64,000 bases of DNA from Marinobacter sp. SS13-12 (lineage in GTDB: Bacteria; Pseudomonadota; Gammaproteobacteria; Pseudomonadales; Oleiphilaceae): contig NZ_JASSUA010000004.1 in the NCBI RefSeq assembly GCF_030227115.1, forward strand, positions 62,001-126,000, written 5' to 3'. Made by a program: the position numbers and the translations under genes. Shown one piece after another: positions 37,786 to 46,870 of the stretch (positions are counted from its first letter, which is position 1; each line of letters starts with the position of its first letter). A model generated the notes under the pieces. That model searched no databases and was not told the DNA's origin. It saw nothing but the letters and a program-made list of their open reading frames with translations.

Positions 37786-38426
37786 CACGGCATCACCCAG
37801 ACACGTTAACTCTGATGGAATACAGCGCGGGCAACCTCAGTGAGCCCCACGCGTTGTGCATTCGCCTTCATCTGGATCAGTGCCCTCACTGCCGCAGCCG
37901 CGTTGATACGCTCGACAGCCTGGGTGCGGTGATGATGGAAAGTCAGCCCCAGGTGGGTGTGTCATCGGACATGTTTGACTCCATCCTGTCGCGTATCGAC
38001 AGCGAGCCGGACATGACCGAAAAGTACATCCAGACCCAGGCCAAACGCATGAGCCCGCTCCAGAAACTGTTGGGCGATAACCTGAACGACCTGCCCTGGA
38101 AGCGTCAACTGGGCGATGTCAGCGTACTGGACATCAGCGAACGGTTCCCGGGCCAGAGCGAGCAGGTTGTATTGCAGAAGCTGGCCGCTGGCGGCAAGGC
38201 CCCGGTTCACACCCACCGCGGCGACGAAACCACCATCGTGCTCCAGGGAGCCTTTGCAGACCAGAAAGGTGTGTTCAATCAGTGGGACTTTGTCGTTCTC
38301 AACCAGGAAGATGAACACAAGCCTGTCGCCGTTGGCTGTGAAGATTGCATTACGCTGTCGGTATTGAGTGCGCCGGTCAAACTCACCGGCACTTTCACCC
38401 GGTTGCTGAACCCCTTTATACGGTGA
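37782..38426 (+). CDS. ChrR-type zinc anti-sigma factor
   Basis: A 214-residue two-domain protein. The N-terminal zinc anti-sigma domain has His5, His30, Cys34 and Cys37 (HLDQCPHC), the same four ligands and spacing as Rhodobacter ChrR (His6, His31, Cys35, Cys38). The C-terminal cupin domain has His143, His145, Glu149 and His179 (PVHTHRGDETT, NQEDEHKPVAV), matching ChrR's His141, His143, Glu147 and His177. Residue matching at eight metal ligands makes the assignment strong. It overlaps the sigma gene by four bases. It ends in a small hairpin and converges on an SDR gene. Confidence 0.93.
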   Translation: MTRHHPDTLTLMEYSAGNLSEPHALCIRLHLDQCPHCRSRVDTLDSLGAVMMESQPQVGVSSDMFDSILSRIDSEPDMTEKYIQTQAKRMSPLQKLLGDNLNDLPWKRQLGDVSVLDISERFPGQSEQVVLQKLAAGGKAPVHTHRGDETTIVLQGAFADQKGVFNQWDFVVLNQEDEHKPVAVGCEDCITLSVLSAPVKLTGTFTRLLNPFIR

Positions 38427-38442
38427 GACGGTTCGCCGTCTC
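38425..38442. terminator. Short hairpin between convergent genes
   Basis: GAGACGG and CCGTCTC pair perfectly around a TTCG tetraloop, right over the stop codon of the anti-sigma gene and 14 bases from the SDR gene's end. A TTCG loop on a 7-bp GC-rich stem is very stable, but no T run follows on either strand. Confidence 0.5.
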
Positions 38443-38455
38443 AACGCTTTCCCCG

Positions 38456-39199
38456 TCACCATGGAATAGCGGAACCATCCCAACTCAGGAAGGTTCCGCT
38501 GTCGTTCTCTGTTAAACCCTCTGCCACATCCAGGATGTTTTCCGCCGTTTCTCCCGGCTCGTAAACCTGTAGCTGCGCCAGTGAACGGGCAAAAGGCCTG
38601 CTCAGTGGCGACAATGTGGTTCCCGGATGCACGGCTACACAGGCCAGCGGACGGTATTTCCTGGGCAATTCAATGGACAGGTTGCGCACCAACATATTGA
38701 GCGCTGCCTTGGAGCTTCGGTAGGCATACCAGCCACCAAACCCATTATCGGTTATGGAACCAACCTTGGCAGATACCGCCACTATACGTTTGAAGCGCCG
38801 ATGACGAAGCCAGGGAGAGATGGCCTGAACCAGCATGGCAAAACCGGTGGCGTTCACCGAAAAAGCATGGGCGAAGGCCTCTGCATCCAGATCCTCCAGT
38901 CGCTTTTCCGGAGTCATTCCCGGACCATGCAGTATCCCCGCGGCATAGATCAAGGTGTCCAGTCCCGCCTCTTCCGGCACAACCTCCTTGAGCTTTTCTG
39001 CTGCTGTCCGGGCGCTGTCTTTTTCAGCTGCGTCCCACGGAATCAGTGAGACCCGGCCTGACTGCCCGTCGCTGAAAGCAACCGATGATGGATTGCGGCA
39101 CAGCCCCACCACCGAAACCCGGGAATCCCGTTCCAACAGTCGTTCGGCCAGGGCGTGGCCAATAGCGCCGGATATTCCGGCAATCAACACCTGCTTCAT
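38456..39199 (-). CDS. Short-chain dehydrogenase/reductase
   Basis: A 247-residue classical SDR. The nucleotide-binding glycine motif is VLIAGISGAIGHALAERL near residue 5, slightly unusual (GISGAIG in place of TGxxxGIG). The active-site YxxxK is YAYRSSKAALN, preceded by a serine in VAVSAKVGSI; the NNAG motif is replaced by IYAAGI. Similarity is to the CsgA-like ('C-factor') SDRs. Relatives of this SDR often lie next to RpoE-ChrR sigma operons, which suggests membership of the same stress regulon, although it is transcribed oppositely and I found no TGATCC promoter before it. Substrate unknown. Confidence 0.88.
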   Translation of the reverse strand: MKQVLIAGISGAIGHALAERLLERDSRVSVVGLCRNPSSVAFSDGQSGRVSLIPWDAAEKDSARTAAEKLKEVVPEEAGLDTLIYAAGILHGPGMTPEKRLEDLDAEAFAHAFSVNATGFAMLVQAISPWLRHRRFKRIVAVSAKVGSITDNGFGGWYAYRSSKAALNMLVRNLSIELPRKYRPLACVAVHPGTTLSPLSRPFARSLAQLQVYEPGETAENILDVAEGLTENDSGTFLSWDGSAIPW

Positions 39200-39354
39200 G
39201 GCAACTCCCAGCCAGCATTCCGTCTATCAAGTGAAACTATGGGATAAATACGAATATTTACGGCTTCAGACCGGTCGCTGCAGTGAACCGAAGATTAAAA
39301 CGGGCGTATGAATACAGGCGTTGACACCACTTGCTGCATTGAGGAGAGACTTCC

Positions 39355-41130
39355 ATGCAATACCAGGCCCCGGCGAATGACCTTCGCTTTTTGCTGTTTG
39401 ATGTCCTTGGCGCTGACAAGCTCCATGAACTGGAAAAGTACGCAGACGCCACCCCTGACCTGATTTCGGCAGTCATCGACGAGGCCGGAAAACTGGCAGC
39501 GGAAGTGATCCAGCCCACCAATCAGGTCGGTGACCGCCAGGGCTGCCAGTACAACCCGGAAACCCATGACGTTACTACTCCGGATGGCTTCCGCGAGGCC
39601 TACACCAAATTCGTCGAGGGCGGCTGGACGGCACTGGACGCACCACTGCAATACGGCGGTCAGGGTCTGCCCCATACCCTGAAGTTCGTGGTGGATGAGA
39701 TGGTGTGTTCCACCAACCTGTCCCTGGGTATGTACCCGGGCCTGACCCACGGGGCCATCAGCGCCCTTTTTGCCCATGGTTCCGACGAACTGAAAGACAC
39801 CTACCTGGAAAAGCTCATCTCCGGCCAGTGGACCGGCACCATGTGCCTGACCGAACCCCAGTGCGGTACCGACCTGGGACTGATCCGTACCCGCGCCACT
39901 CCCAATGATGATGGCTCCTATTCGATCGAAGGCACCAAGATCTGGATCACCGGTGGCGAACATGACCTGGTGGACAACATTGTGCACCTGGTACTGGCCA
40001 AGCTCCCCGGCGCGCCGGACACCACCAAGGGTATATCCCTGTTCGTGGTGCCCAAGGTGCTGCCGGATTCCGGCGAGCGCAACCCCGCCTTCTGCGGTGG
40101 CCTGGAACACAAGATGGGCATCAAGGGATCTGCCACCTGCGTGATGAACTTCGAGGGTGCCAAAGGCTGGCTGGTAGGCGAGCCCAATGACGGCATGCGC
40201 GCCATGTTCACCATGATGAACGAAGCCCGCCTGATGGTGGGCATGCAGGGCCTGGGACTGGCTGAGATGGCCTACCAGGAAAGCCTGGGCTTTGCCCGCG
40301 AGCGTCTGCAGAGCCGCTCCCTGAGTGGTCCCAGGAACCCGGACGGCCCGGCGGACCCGATCATCGTGCACCCGGACGTGCGCCGCATGCTGATGCGCCA
40401 GAAGGTGCTCAATGAAGGCATGCGGGCCCTGGCCCTGTTTACTGGCCTCAAGCTGGACCTGTCGGTAGCCCACGGTGACGAGGCGGTTCGCGAATCGGCG
40501 GATGACCTTGTTCAGCTGTTGACCCCGGTGGTGAAATCCTTCCTCACCGACGAAGGCTTCAACAACGCCAACACCGGCCTGCAGGTGCTGGGCGGCTCCG
40601 GCTTCACCACTGACTGGCCGCTGGAGCAGCTGGTACGGGATGGCCGTATCGCCCGCATCTATGAAGGCACCAATGGCATCCAGGCGATGGACCTTGTGGG
40701 CCGCAAGCTCAGCCTCAAGGGCGGTCAGCTGGTACGCACCCTGTTTGCGGAACTGACCGGCTACCTCACGGAAAACCCGGAAGCGCCGCACCGGGAGGAG
40801 CTGAAGGGTGCCATAAAGTCGCTGGAGTCGGCCACGATGTGGATCGCCAGCCATGCTCCCAAGGATCCGGAGCAGGCCGGAGCGGCCGCAACGCCTTACC
40901 TGCGCCTGATGGCGCTGACCGTCATCGCCTACCTCTGGTCCCGCATGGCAGGCGTGGCGCGGGCGCAGCTGGATGCCGGCGAAGGCAACAAACCGCTCCT
41001 GGAAGGCAAACTGGTCTCGGCCCGCTTTTACTTCGAGAAGCTACTGCCGGAGATCCAGTGGCTACCGCAGGACATCGAGAGCGGAAAGGGGTCGCTCATG
41101 GCCTTCGAGGACGATCACTGGGCGGCGTGA
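39355..41130 (+). CDS. Acyl-CoA dehydrogenase (FadE5/DmdC-like family)
   Basis: A 591-residue flavoprotein of the long acyl-CoA dehydrogenase group, which starts MQYQAPANDLRFLLFDVLGA and includes FadE5 and the methylmercaptopropionyl-CoA dehydrogenase DmdC. FAD-binding GTMCLTEPQCGTDLGLIRTR, substrate-loop KIWITGGEHDLVDNIVHLVL, and the catalytic glutamate in the YEGTNGIQAMDLVGRKL motif (about residue 437) are intact. Its substrate cannot be told from sequence: medium-to-long acyl-CoA or methylmercaptopropionyl-CoA. It starts after GAGGAGAG, alone on its strand until the tcdA region, and is divergent from the SDR gene. Confidence 0.94.
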   Translation: MQYQAPANDLRFLLFDVLGADKLHELEKYADATPDLISAVIDEAGKLAAEVIQPTNQVGDRQGCQYNPETHDVTTPDGFREAYTKFVEGGWTALDAPLQYGGQGLPHTLKFVVDEMVCSTNLSLGMYPGLTHGAISALFAHGSDELKDTYLEKLISGQWTGTMCLTEPQCGTDLGLIRTRATPNDDGSYSIEGTKIWITGGEHDLVDNIVHLVLAKLPGAPDTTKGISLFVVPKVLPDSGERNPAFCGGLEHKMGIKGSATCVMNFEGAKGWLVGEPNDGMRAMFTMMNEARLMVGMQGLGLAEMAYQESLGFARERLQSRSLSGPRNPDGPADPIIVHPDVRRMLMRQKVLNEGMRALALFTGLKLDLSVAHGDEAVRESADDLVQLLTPVVKSFLTDEGFNNANTGLQVLGGSGFTTDWPLEQLVRDGRIARIYEGTNGIQAMDLVGRKLSLKGGQLVRTLFAELTGYLTENPEAPHREELKGAIKSLESATMWIASHAPKDPEQAGAAATPYLRLMALTVIAYLWSRMAGVARAQLDAGEGNKPLLEGKLVSARFYFEKLLPEIQWLPQDIESGKGSLMAFEDDHWAA

Positions 41131-41222
41131 GCGGCTTTTCAGGCCAACCCAGAAACTATGGCCGGAAATGACTGATATTTGTCAAGCACTGACCTTCCGG
41201 ACAGCACGCTTATAAACGATAC

Positions 41223-41318
41223 TGAATACGTTGATTAGTGTCTCTGAACTAGTCCGGCCCACCCCCCGTCGGGTTGGGCACATACTTACAGGCCACGCTC
41301 TTGCGTGGCCTTTTTTTT
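41223..41318 (+). ncRNA. Candidate small RNA between the acyl-CoA dehydrogenase gene and tcdA
   Basis: A CTGACC-16-TATAAA promoter-like pair (41189-41216) lies downstream of the acyl-CoA dehydrogenase stop, and a perfect terminator with T8 ends at 41318. Between lie a GC-rich hairpin (GCCCACCCCCCGTCGGGTT, near 41257-41279) with a C-rich loop and no ORF. A 95-base transcript would result. It could equally be just the 3' end of the dehydrogenase message, whose terminator would be the same hairpin. Confidence 0.3.
41291..41318 (+). terminator. Strong intrinsic terminator
   Basis: GGCCACGC and GCGTGGCC form a perfect 8-bp stem around a TCTT loop, followed by T8. It ends the acyl-CoA dehydrogenase transcript or the candidate small RNA. 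Confidence 0.95.
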
Positions 41319-41417
41319 ATGCCCGGCAATCGCCGTTTCCCGACACCCTGACTTACCCCGATTAGAGACAGCCGGCAGGGCTGGGTTACAATCGTGGCTT
41401 TTGGGCGGAGATGCAGT

Positions 41418-42245
41418 ATGACGGGTGACGATTTCCACTTCCGCTTCGGCGGCATTGAGCGACTGTATGGTCGCAGGGCCCTGGAGCGCTTCCGTCACGC
41501 CCACATTGCCATAGTCGGCCTCGGCGGTGTCGGTTCCTGGGCAGCCGAGGCCCTGGCCCGCTCCGGTATCGGCACGCTGACACTGATCGACATGGACGAC
41601 ATTTGCGTTTCCAATACCAACCGTCAGCTCCACGCTCTGACAGGCCAGTATGGCCGTACCAAAACCGACGCCATGGCGGAACGCCTGCGGGGGATCAATC
41701 CGGAAGCCGATATCCGGGTCCACTTCGGGTTCCTGAATACCAAAAACGTCAGTGAACTGATCACCCCCGAGATGTCAGGGGTGGTTGACGCCATCGACAG
41801 CGTCAAAGCCAAGGCTGCGCTGATTGCCCACTGCCAGCGGCGGAAGATTGCGCTGATTTGTGCTGGCGGTGCCGGCGGCCAGATGGACCCGACCCAGATC
41901 CGCGTCAGTGACCTCAGCAAGACCACGCAGGATCCACTTCTGGCCAAGGTTCGTAATCTGCTGCGACGGGAGTATGGTTTCTCTCACAATCCCAAGCGCC
42001 GTTTCGGAATCGAAGCCGTGTACTCCCTTGAACAGCTCACGTATCCTGCTGGGGACGGTGAGGTTTGCCTCCAGAAACCGGCCACCGAAGGCCCGGTGAG
42101 GCTGGATTGCGCCTCAGGATTTGGCGCCGCCAGCCCGGTGACCGCCAGTTTCGGTTTTTTTGCAGCAGCCCGGCTACTTGCCAGGCTCGCACGCAAGGCG
42201 GAATCCGACACCTCAGTAACCTCCCCTGCCGAACAACAGAACTAA
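41418..42245 (+). CDS. tcdA: tRNA threonylcarbamoyladenosine dehydratase TcdA
   Basis: TcdA (CsdL) cyclises t6A to ct6A at position 37 of tRNAs, using ATP. From the ATG at 41418 (GGAG seven bases ahead) the product is 275 residues (E. coli 268). The ThiF/E1-like fold starts FHFRFGGIERLYGRRALERF. It has GLGGVGSWAAEAL (34-46), the IDMDDICVSNTNRQ ATP-binding motif, and GAGGQMDP. An earlier in-frame GTG (41394) is unlikely. A terminator separates it from the upstream gene. Confidence 0.93.
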   Translation: MTGDDFHFRFGGIERLYGRRALERFRHAHIAIVGLGGVGSWAAEALARSGIGTLTLIDMDDICVSNTNRQLHALTGQYGRTKTDAMAERLRGINPEADIRVHFGFLNTKNVSELITPEMSGVVDAIDSVKAKAALIAHCQRRKIALICAGGAGGQMDPTQIRVSDLSKTTQDPLLAKVRNLLRREYGFSHNPKRRFGIEAVYSLEQLTYPAGDGEVCLQKPATEGPVRLDCASGFGAASPVTASFGFFAAARLLARLARKAESDTSVTSPAEQQN

Positions 42246-42273
42246 CCCATGACTCAATGGAACTGAAGCCATT

Positions 42274-44121
42274 ATGACCGTCAGCACCGTTTTTCTACTT
42301 GCCTGCATTGGTGTGCTTTCCCTGTTCTGCCAGTGGCTCGCCTGGCGGGTTCGCATGCCGGCCATCCTGTTCCTGCTGGCCGGCGGTATTGCGGCAGGCC
42401 CGCTGCTGGGCTTTCTGAATCCGGAGCAGGTGTTCGGAGACCTGCTGTTCCCGGTCATTTCCCTGGCAGTGGCCATCATCCTGTTCGAGGGCAGCCTGAC
42501 GCTCCGGTACGAAGAAATCCGTGGCCACGGCAAGATGGTTCGCAATCTGATTCCCGTCGGCTCCGTTGTCACCTGTGTTATCGGCACCCTGGCCGCACGC
42601 TGGATCCTGGATGTGTCCTGGGAGGTGGCGCTGCTGTTCGGTGCCATTTCCATCGTCACCGGACCAACGGTTATCGCTCCTCTGCTGCGATCCGTGCGGC
42701 CGAACGCCAAGCTCGCCAACATCCTGCGCTGGGAAGGCATTATCATCGACCCGGTGGGCGCCCTGCTGGCGGTTCTGGTATTCGAGGGCATCGTGTCCTG
42801 GGGCCAGGGCAATGTTTTCGGCCATTCCATGTACATCTTCGGCAAAACCCTGGCGGTGGGCTTCCTGCTTGGCGCCGCGGCGGGCTGGCTCAACGGCATT
42901 GCCCTGCGCAAGCACCTGTTGCCCCAATACCTGCATAACGCCGGCACCCTGACCTTCATGCTCGGCGCCTATGCCCTGTCCAATGAAATGGCTCACGAAT
43001 CGGGCCTGCTGACGGTCACCGTCATGGGCATCTGGATGGCCAACATGAAGCAGGTGCCCATCGACGCGATTCTGGAATTCAAGGAATCCCTGAGTGTGCT
43101 GCTGATCTCGGCCCTGTTCATCATCCTCGCCGCACGGGTCGAGTTTGCAGCCATTGCCCAACTGGGCTGGGGCCTGGTGGTCGTGCTTGCGCTGCTGATG
43201 CTGGTGGCGCGCCCGGTGAGCATTTTTCTGTCGGCTATCGGCACCAGTCTCAACTGGCGCGACAAGCTGTTTCTGAGCTGGATTGCTCCCAGGGGCATCG
43301 TGGCCGCGGCGGTATCCGCCCTGTTCGCGTTCCAGTTACAGGAGCTGGGCTACGAGAGTGCCGGTGCCCTGGTACCCCTGATCTTCATGCTGATCATTGC
43401 CACCGTCACCCTGCAGAGCCTCACCGCGCGGCCGCTGGCCAAGCTGCTGGGGGTGGCCGAACCAGCCGCCTACGGCTTCCTGATCCTGGGCGCCAACCCG
43501 GTGGCACGGAAAATCGGCCTGGCACTGAAAAAACTGGAGGTGCCGGTCACCCTGGCCGATACCAACTGGGAAAACGTCAAGCAGGCACGGATGGAAGACC
43601 TGCAGGTGTACTTCGGTAACCCGGTCTCCGAGCATGCGTCTACCCATCTTGACCTGACCGGCATTGGCAACCTGCTGGTGATCTCCCCTTACAAGCACAT
43701 GAACTCGCTGGCCACCTATCACTTCCTGGACTGGTTCGGAAAGAACTCGGTGCTGACACTGGCCGAAGGCGACCAGGACCAGAAAGCCAGGCACCAGACC
43801 GCCGAGAAAATCCAGATGACCCGGGGGCTGTTTGGCGGAGTGAGCTACGCCAAGCTAGCCAGCCTGGCCAGCCAGGGGTATTCGGTGAAAACAACCCAGC
43901 TCAGTGACGAGTTCACGTTTGACGACTTTCTGGAGAAATACGACCGCCAGGCCATGGTGCTGTTTGTTCTGGACACCCGCGGGCACATCACGCCCGTAAA
44001 AAGCATGGATAGCATCAAGCCGGAGAAAGACTGGACGCTGGTCAGCCTGGTACCGCCCCAGGCAAGAAAGGAGCGCAAGGAGCGGGATACCGGAGAAGCC
44101 CCCGAACCGGCTCCGGCCTGA
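42274..44121 (+). CDS. Cation:proton antiporter with a C-terminal TrkA-N domain
   Basis: A 615-residue monovalent cation/proton antiporter-1 (CPA1, NhaP-like) inner-membrane protein with about 12 hydrophobic helices in residues 5-400 (FLLAGGIAAGPLLGFLNPEQ, IILFEGSLTL, AISIVTGPTVIAPLLRSVRP with the family's TGP motif, WEGIIIDPVGALLAVLVFEG with the transport Asp). A cytoplasmic RCK/TrkA-N domain follows (YGFLILGANPVARKIGLALK), which often binds nucleotides or K+ to gate the carrier. It may export Na+ or K+ in a marine cell. It follows tcdA by 28 bases. Confidence 0.92.
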   Translation: MTVSTVFLLACIGVLSLFCQWLAWRVRMPAILFLLAGGIAAGPLLGFLNPEQVFGDLLFPVISLAVAIILFEGSLTLRYEEIRGHGKMVRNLIPVGSVVTCVIGTLAARWILDVSWEVALLFGAISIVTGPTVIAPLLRSVRPNAKLANILRWEGIIIDPVGALLAVLVFEGIVSWGQGNVFGHSMYIFGKTLAVGFLLGAAAGWLNGIALRKHLLPQYLHNAGTLTFMLGAYALSNEMAHESGLLTVTVMGIWMANMKQVPIDAILEFKESLSVLLISALFIILAARVEFAAIAQLGWGLVVVLALLMLVARPVSIFLSAIGTSLNWRDKLFLSWIAPRGIVAAAVSALFAFQLQELGYESAGALVPLIFMLIIATVTLQSLTARPLAKLLGVAEPAAYGFLILGANPVARKIGLALKKLEVPVTLADTNWENVKQARMEDLQVYFGNPVSEHASTHLDLTGIGNLLVISPYKHMNSLATYHFLDWFGKNSVLTLAEGDQDQKARHQTAEKIQMTRGLFGGVSYAKLASLASQGYSVKTTQLSDEFTFDDFLEKYDRQAMVLFVLDTRGHITPVKSMDSIKPEKDWTLVSLVPPQARKERKERDTGEAPEPAPA

Positions 44122-44150
44122 GGGGCTTGGCCTGGGTTGGCGTGAGGGAG

Positions 44151-45140
44151 TCAGCGGCTACGGCAGTCGAGCACCAGTTTGCCCCTGACGTGTCCGCCCT
44201 CCAGCATGCGATGAGCATCGGCCACCTGATCCAGCGTGAAGGTCTCGTCAATGTGAACCCGCACGTCGCCGTCCTCGATCAGTTCGGCGATCTCATCAAG
44301 ATGAAAGACATCAGGGCGGACCGTCATGCCGTGGGCCCTTAGCCCCAGCGCTTCCGCTGCCGTGATGATCTCGTCGGCCGTTACCGTGGGAATGGTCACC
44401 AGCACGCCATGCTCGCTAAGGGTATGCAGGGAACGCTTGCCGGCCTCGCCACCCACCAGGTCCAGCACCACGTCCAGGCCGTAGCATTCGTCCACCACAT
44501 CGGTGGTGTGGTAATCAATCACCTCATGCACACCGAAGGCGGCCAGAAAATCGCGGTTGCTTGCTGATGCAGTCGCGATGACATGGGCACCCCGCTCCAG
44601 TGCAAACTGGACCGCAAAATGCCCCACTCCGCCGGCGCCGGCGTGAATCAGTACTTTCTGGCCCGCTTCCAGTTCCGCCACTTCGAACAGCGCCTGCCAG
44701 GCGGTCAGCGCGGCCAGGGGCAAGGCGCCTGCCGTTACCAGGTCCAGTTCTTCCGGCACAACGGCCAGCTCGTCGGCGCGGGCAACGGCATACTCAGAGT
44801 AGCCCCCGCCGCCGGCAGGAAACCCTACCATGCCCATTACCCGGTCACCGGGCACCAGGGTGGTGACATCCTGGCCCACGGCAATCACTTCGCCGGCGGC
44901 GTCAAAGCCCGGGGTCCAGGGCAGGCGGTCTTCAATCTGCCGGGCGACGAATCCCAGCCCTTTGCGGGTTTTCCAGTCGATGGGATTCAGCCCGGCACCG
45001 GCCACCCTGAACAGCACTTCCTCGGCACCCGGCTCCGGGATTGCGGAGGATTCAACCCGGAGGACGTCGGCATCACCAAAGCGGTCATAGACGACTCGGC
45101 GCATGGCGTTGCCAGCATTGGGATCAACGGTGTTTTCCAT
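44151..45140 (-). CDS. NADPH:quinone reductase-like medium-chain dehydrogenase
   Basis: A 329-residue member of the quinone oxidoreductase/zinc-free medium-chain dehydrogenase family. The N-terminal GroES-like domain has GLNPIDWKTRKG and PGFDAAGEVIAVG; the nucleotide-binding site is VLIHAGAGGVGHFAVQFA with the AXXGXXG motif. Zn ligands of alcohol dehydrogenases are absent. The ATG at 45140 has GGAG close upstream; an internal ATG (MRRVVYDRF) 12 codons in is an alternative start. The substrate is unknown. It may share a transcript with the thioesterase and SMP-30-like genes upstream, which are on the same strand. Confidence 0.9.
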   Translation of the reverse strand: MENTVDPNAGNAMRRVVYDRFGDADVLRVESSAIPEPGAEEVLFRVAGAGLNPIDWKTRKGLGFVARQIEDRLPWTPGFDAAGEVIAVGQDVTTLVPGDRVMGMVGFPAGGGGYSEYAVARADELAVVPEELDLVTAGALPLAALTAWQALFEVAELEAGQKVLIHAGAGGVGHFAVQFALERGAHVIATASASNRDFLAAFGVHEVIDYHTTDVVDECYGLDVVLDLVGGEAGKRSLHTLSEHGVLVTIPTVTADEIITAAEALGLRAHGMTVRPDVFHLDEIAELIEDGDVRVHIDETFTLDQVADAHRMLEGGHVRGKLVLDCRSR

Positions 45141-45200
45141 GATGTTCTCCAGACAGCTTCAGGGACAGGACAGAATCATTTGTTCAGACTAGCAGAAACT

Positions 45201-45689
45201 TCACGGTGTGGAATTAAAGCTGGCATCAAAGCCGCGACCACCCGGCACCATGGCGCCACCGAGAATGTCAGCGTATTCAGCAGGCATGCGCGAGGGCCGC
45301 TGGCTCTTCAGATTGACGCAGGCGTGGGTAGATACCGCCCGTACCAGGGTCTTGCCGTCAGATTCCCGGACCAGTTGGAACTGGCGCGCTGAGCGAAAGC
45401 GACCGTCAAACCCGGTCAGCCAGGTACCCAGTACCAGACGATCGCCGGCGTTGGCGGCCGCCAGGTAATCAATTTCCGTACGGGTAATGGCCATGGCCTT
45501 GCCGGTCTTTTCGTGCAATTCCCAGGTCATTCCCAGGCTCTCGATATGCTGCCAGCTGATCTCCTCGAGCCAGCGCACGTACACCACGTTATTGGCGTGG
45601 CCCAACCTGTCGGTATCCTCATCACGCACGACAATGGTCATGGTGAAGGGTTCGGGAAGATCCCAACTCACCGGATTGCCATCACTCAT
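45201..45689 (-). CDS. Acyl-CoA thioesterase (4HBT hot-dog fold)
   Basis: A 162-residue 4-hydroxybenzoyl-CoA-type thioesterase. The signature DTDRLGHANNVVYVRWLEEI carries the usual catalytic Asp in hot-dog thioesterases (D in the HANN context). Substrate not known; medium-to-long acyl-CoAs are common. Its start codon overlaps the upstream SMP-30-like gene by eight bases, so the two are likely co-translated. Confidence 0.9.
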   Translation of the reverse strand: MSDGNPVSWDLPEPFTMTIVVRDEDTDRLGHANNVVYVRWLEEISWQHIESLGMTWELHEKTGKAMAITRTEIDYLAAANAGDRLVLGTWLTGFDGRFRSARQFQLVRESDGKTLVRAVSTHACVNLKSQRPSRMPAEYADILGGAMVPGGRGFDASFNSTP

Positions 45690-46773
45690 CGTTGCTGTCT
45701 CCCAGGCCCGGAATGGCCGATAACGCTAACCGGCCAATGCGGTCATTGTGAAGTGAACCAAAGTAGAGGTAACCATCGTGAGGGTTAACCGAGGTTATCT
45801 CTTGCAGATGGGTACCGCGGGTGTCGTGAAGGCTGGTAATCACCCCGCCCTGTTCGTCCATTGCCACAACCAGCCCGTACTCCTGGGGCTCTGGCAAAAA
45901 ATAGTCGGGCAGCTTGGCCAACAGGTCCTTGAGCCAGGGCTGCCGGTGCATGGCGTCAACCTGCGGGTTTCTCAGGGTGGGAAAGGCTACCCAGTAGCGG
46001 CCTTCACTGTCGACCGCCAGGTTGTCGGGAAAACCCGGCAGATTATCGGCGAACACCTCGGCCTGGCCGGGGTCGCGGCCGCCTATCCAGTACTTGAGGA
46101 TGCGGTACTTCCAGGTTTCGTTGACCAGCACGTACTCACCATCCGGCGACACCGCCACCCCGTTGGCAAAATGCAGGTTGCTCAGCAGCACCTCGGTTTT
46201 TTGCGTGCGCGGGTCATAGCGAAGAAGACGCCCGTGAGGACGCATTTCCAGCAGGTCCAGCACGTAATCCGGCTGACGGAAACGGGAGCTGGCGTCGGTG
46301 AAATAGATCCTGCCGTCCGGGGCAATATCCACATCGTCGGTAAAGCGGAAGGGCAGGCCCTCCGCTTCCCGCGTCAGCAGGGTGACGGACTTGTCCGGGG
46401 CGATGGACAACAGCCCCTTCCAGGAATCCGCCACTATGAGATTGCCCTGGCGGTCAAACACCATTCCCAGCGGCCGTCCCCCGGTTTCGAGCCATTTCTC
46501 GACCCGTCCGTCCGGCCAGACCCGGACAATCCATCCGTCCTGAGTGCCGGTGTAGAGCACACCCTCTTCATCCACGGTAGTATCTTCCGGGCCATAGACT
46601 TCTCCCCTGGCCAGAAGATCTGCCAACCTCAGGCGTTCGTTCGGGGCCAGCTCACCGGTCAGTGGCTGTGGGGACGGAGCTTTCCAGGACTGGCTGTTTA
46701 TGGGCGAAGGCGACAACAGAAAACTGCCCAACACCAGAAAACCGATCAGCAACGCTCCCAGAAGCCACTTCAT
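45682..46773 (-). CDS. SMP-30/gluconolactonase/LRE-like beta-propeller protein
   Basis: A 363-residue protein with one N-terminal TM or signal anchor (LLGALLIGFLVLGSFLLSPS) and a six-bladed propeller related to strictosidine synthase and gluconolactonase. Visible blades include GPEDTTVDEEGVLYTG, GRPLGMVFDRQGNLIVADS, TDDVDIAPDGRIYFTDASSR, ANGVAVSPDGEYVLVNETWK and PDNLAVDSEGRYWVAFPTLR. The lactonase metal ligands (Glu, Asn, Asp) appear kept in PEDTT, PDNLAV and SRF contexts. It may hydrolyse lactones or be an arylesterase-like enzyme. It overlaps the thioesterase gene by eight bases. Confidence 0.85.
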   Translation of the reverse strand: MKWLLGALLIGFLVLGSFLLSPSPINSQSWKAPSPQPLTGELAPNERLRLADLLARGEVYGPEDTTVDEEGVLYTGTQDGWIVRVWPDGRVEKWLETGGRPLGMVFDRQGNLIVADSWKGLLSIAPDKSVTLLTREAEGLPFRFTDDVDIAPDGRIYFTDASSRFRQPDYVLDLLEMRPHGRLLRYDPRTQKTEVLLSNLHFANGVAVSPDGEYVLVNETWKYRILKYWIGGRDPGQAEVFADNLPGFPDNLAVDSEGRYWVAFPTLRNPQVDAMHRQPWLKDLLAKLPDYFLPEPQEYGLVVAMDEQGGVITSLHDTRGTHLQEITSVNPHDGYLYFGSLHNDRIGRLALSAIPGLGDSNDE

Positions 46774-46870
46774 AGATGATGCCTGTTCCTGTCAGATGCA
46801 ATTTCGTCACCTTACCAGACCCCCGCCACCGGCTAAACTGGCAACCACGCCGCAGGCAAGGCCATAAGGC

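Noticed and set aside
39295..40854. Long open frame opposite the acyl-CoA dehydrogenase gene (519 codons)
   Set aside because: An antisense shadow of the FadE5/DmdC-like gene, which has full domain support on the plus strand.
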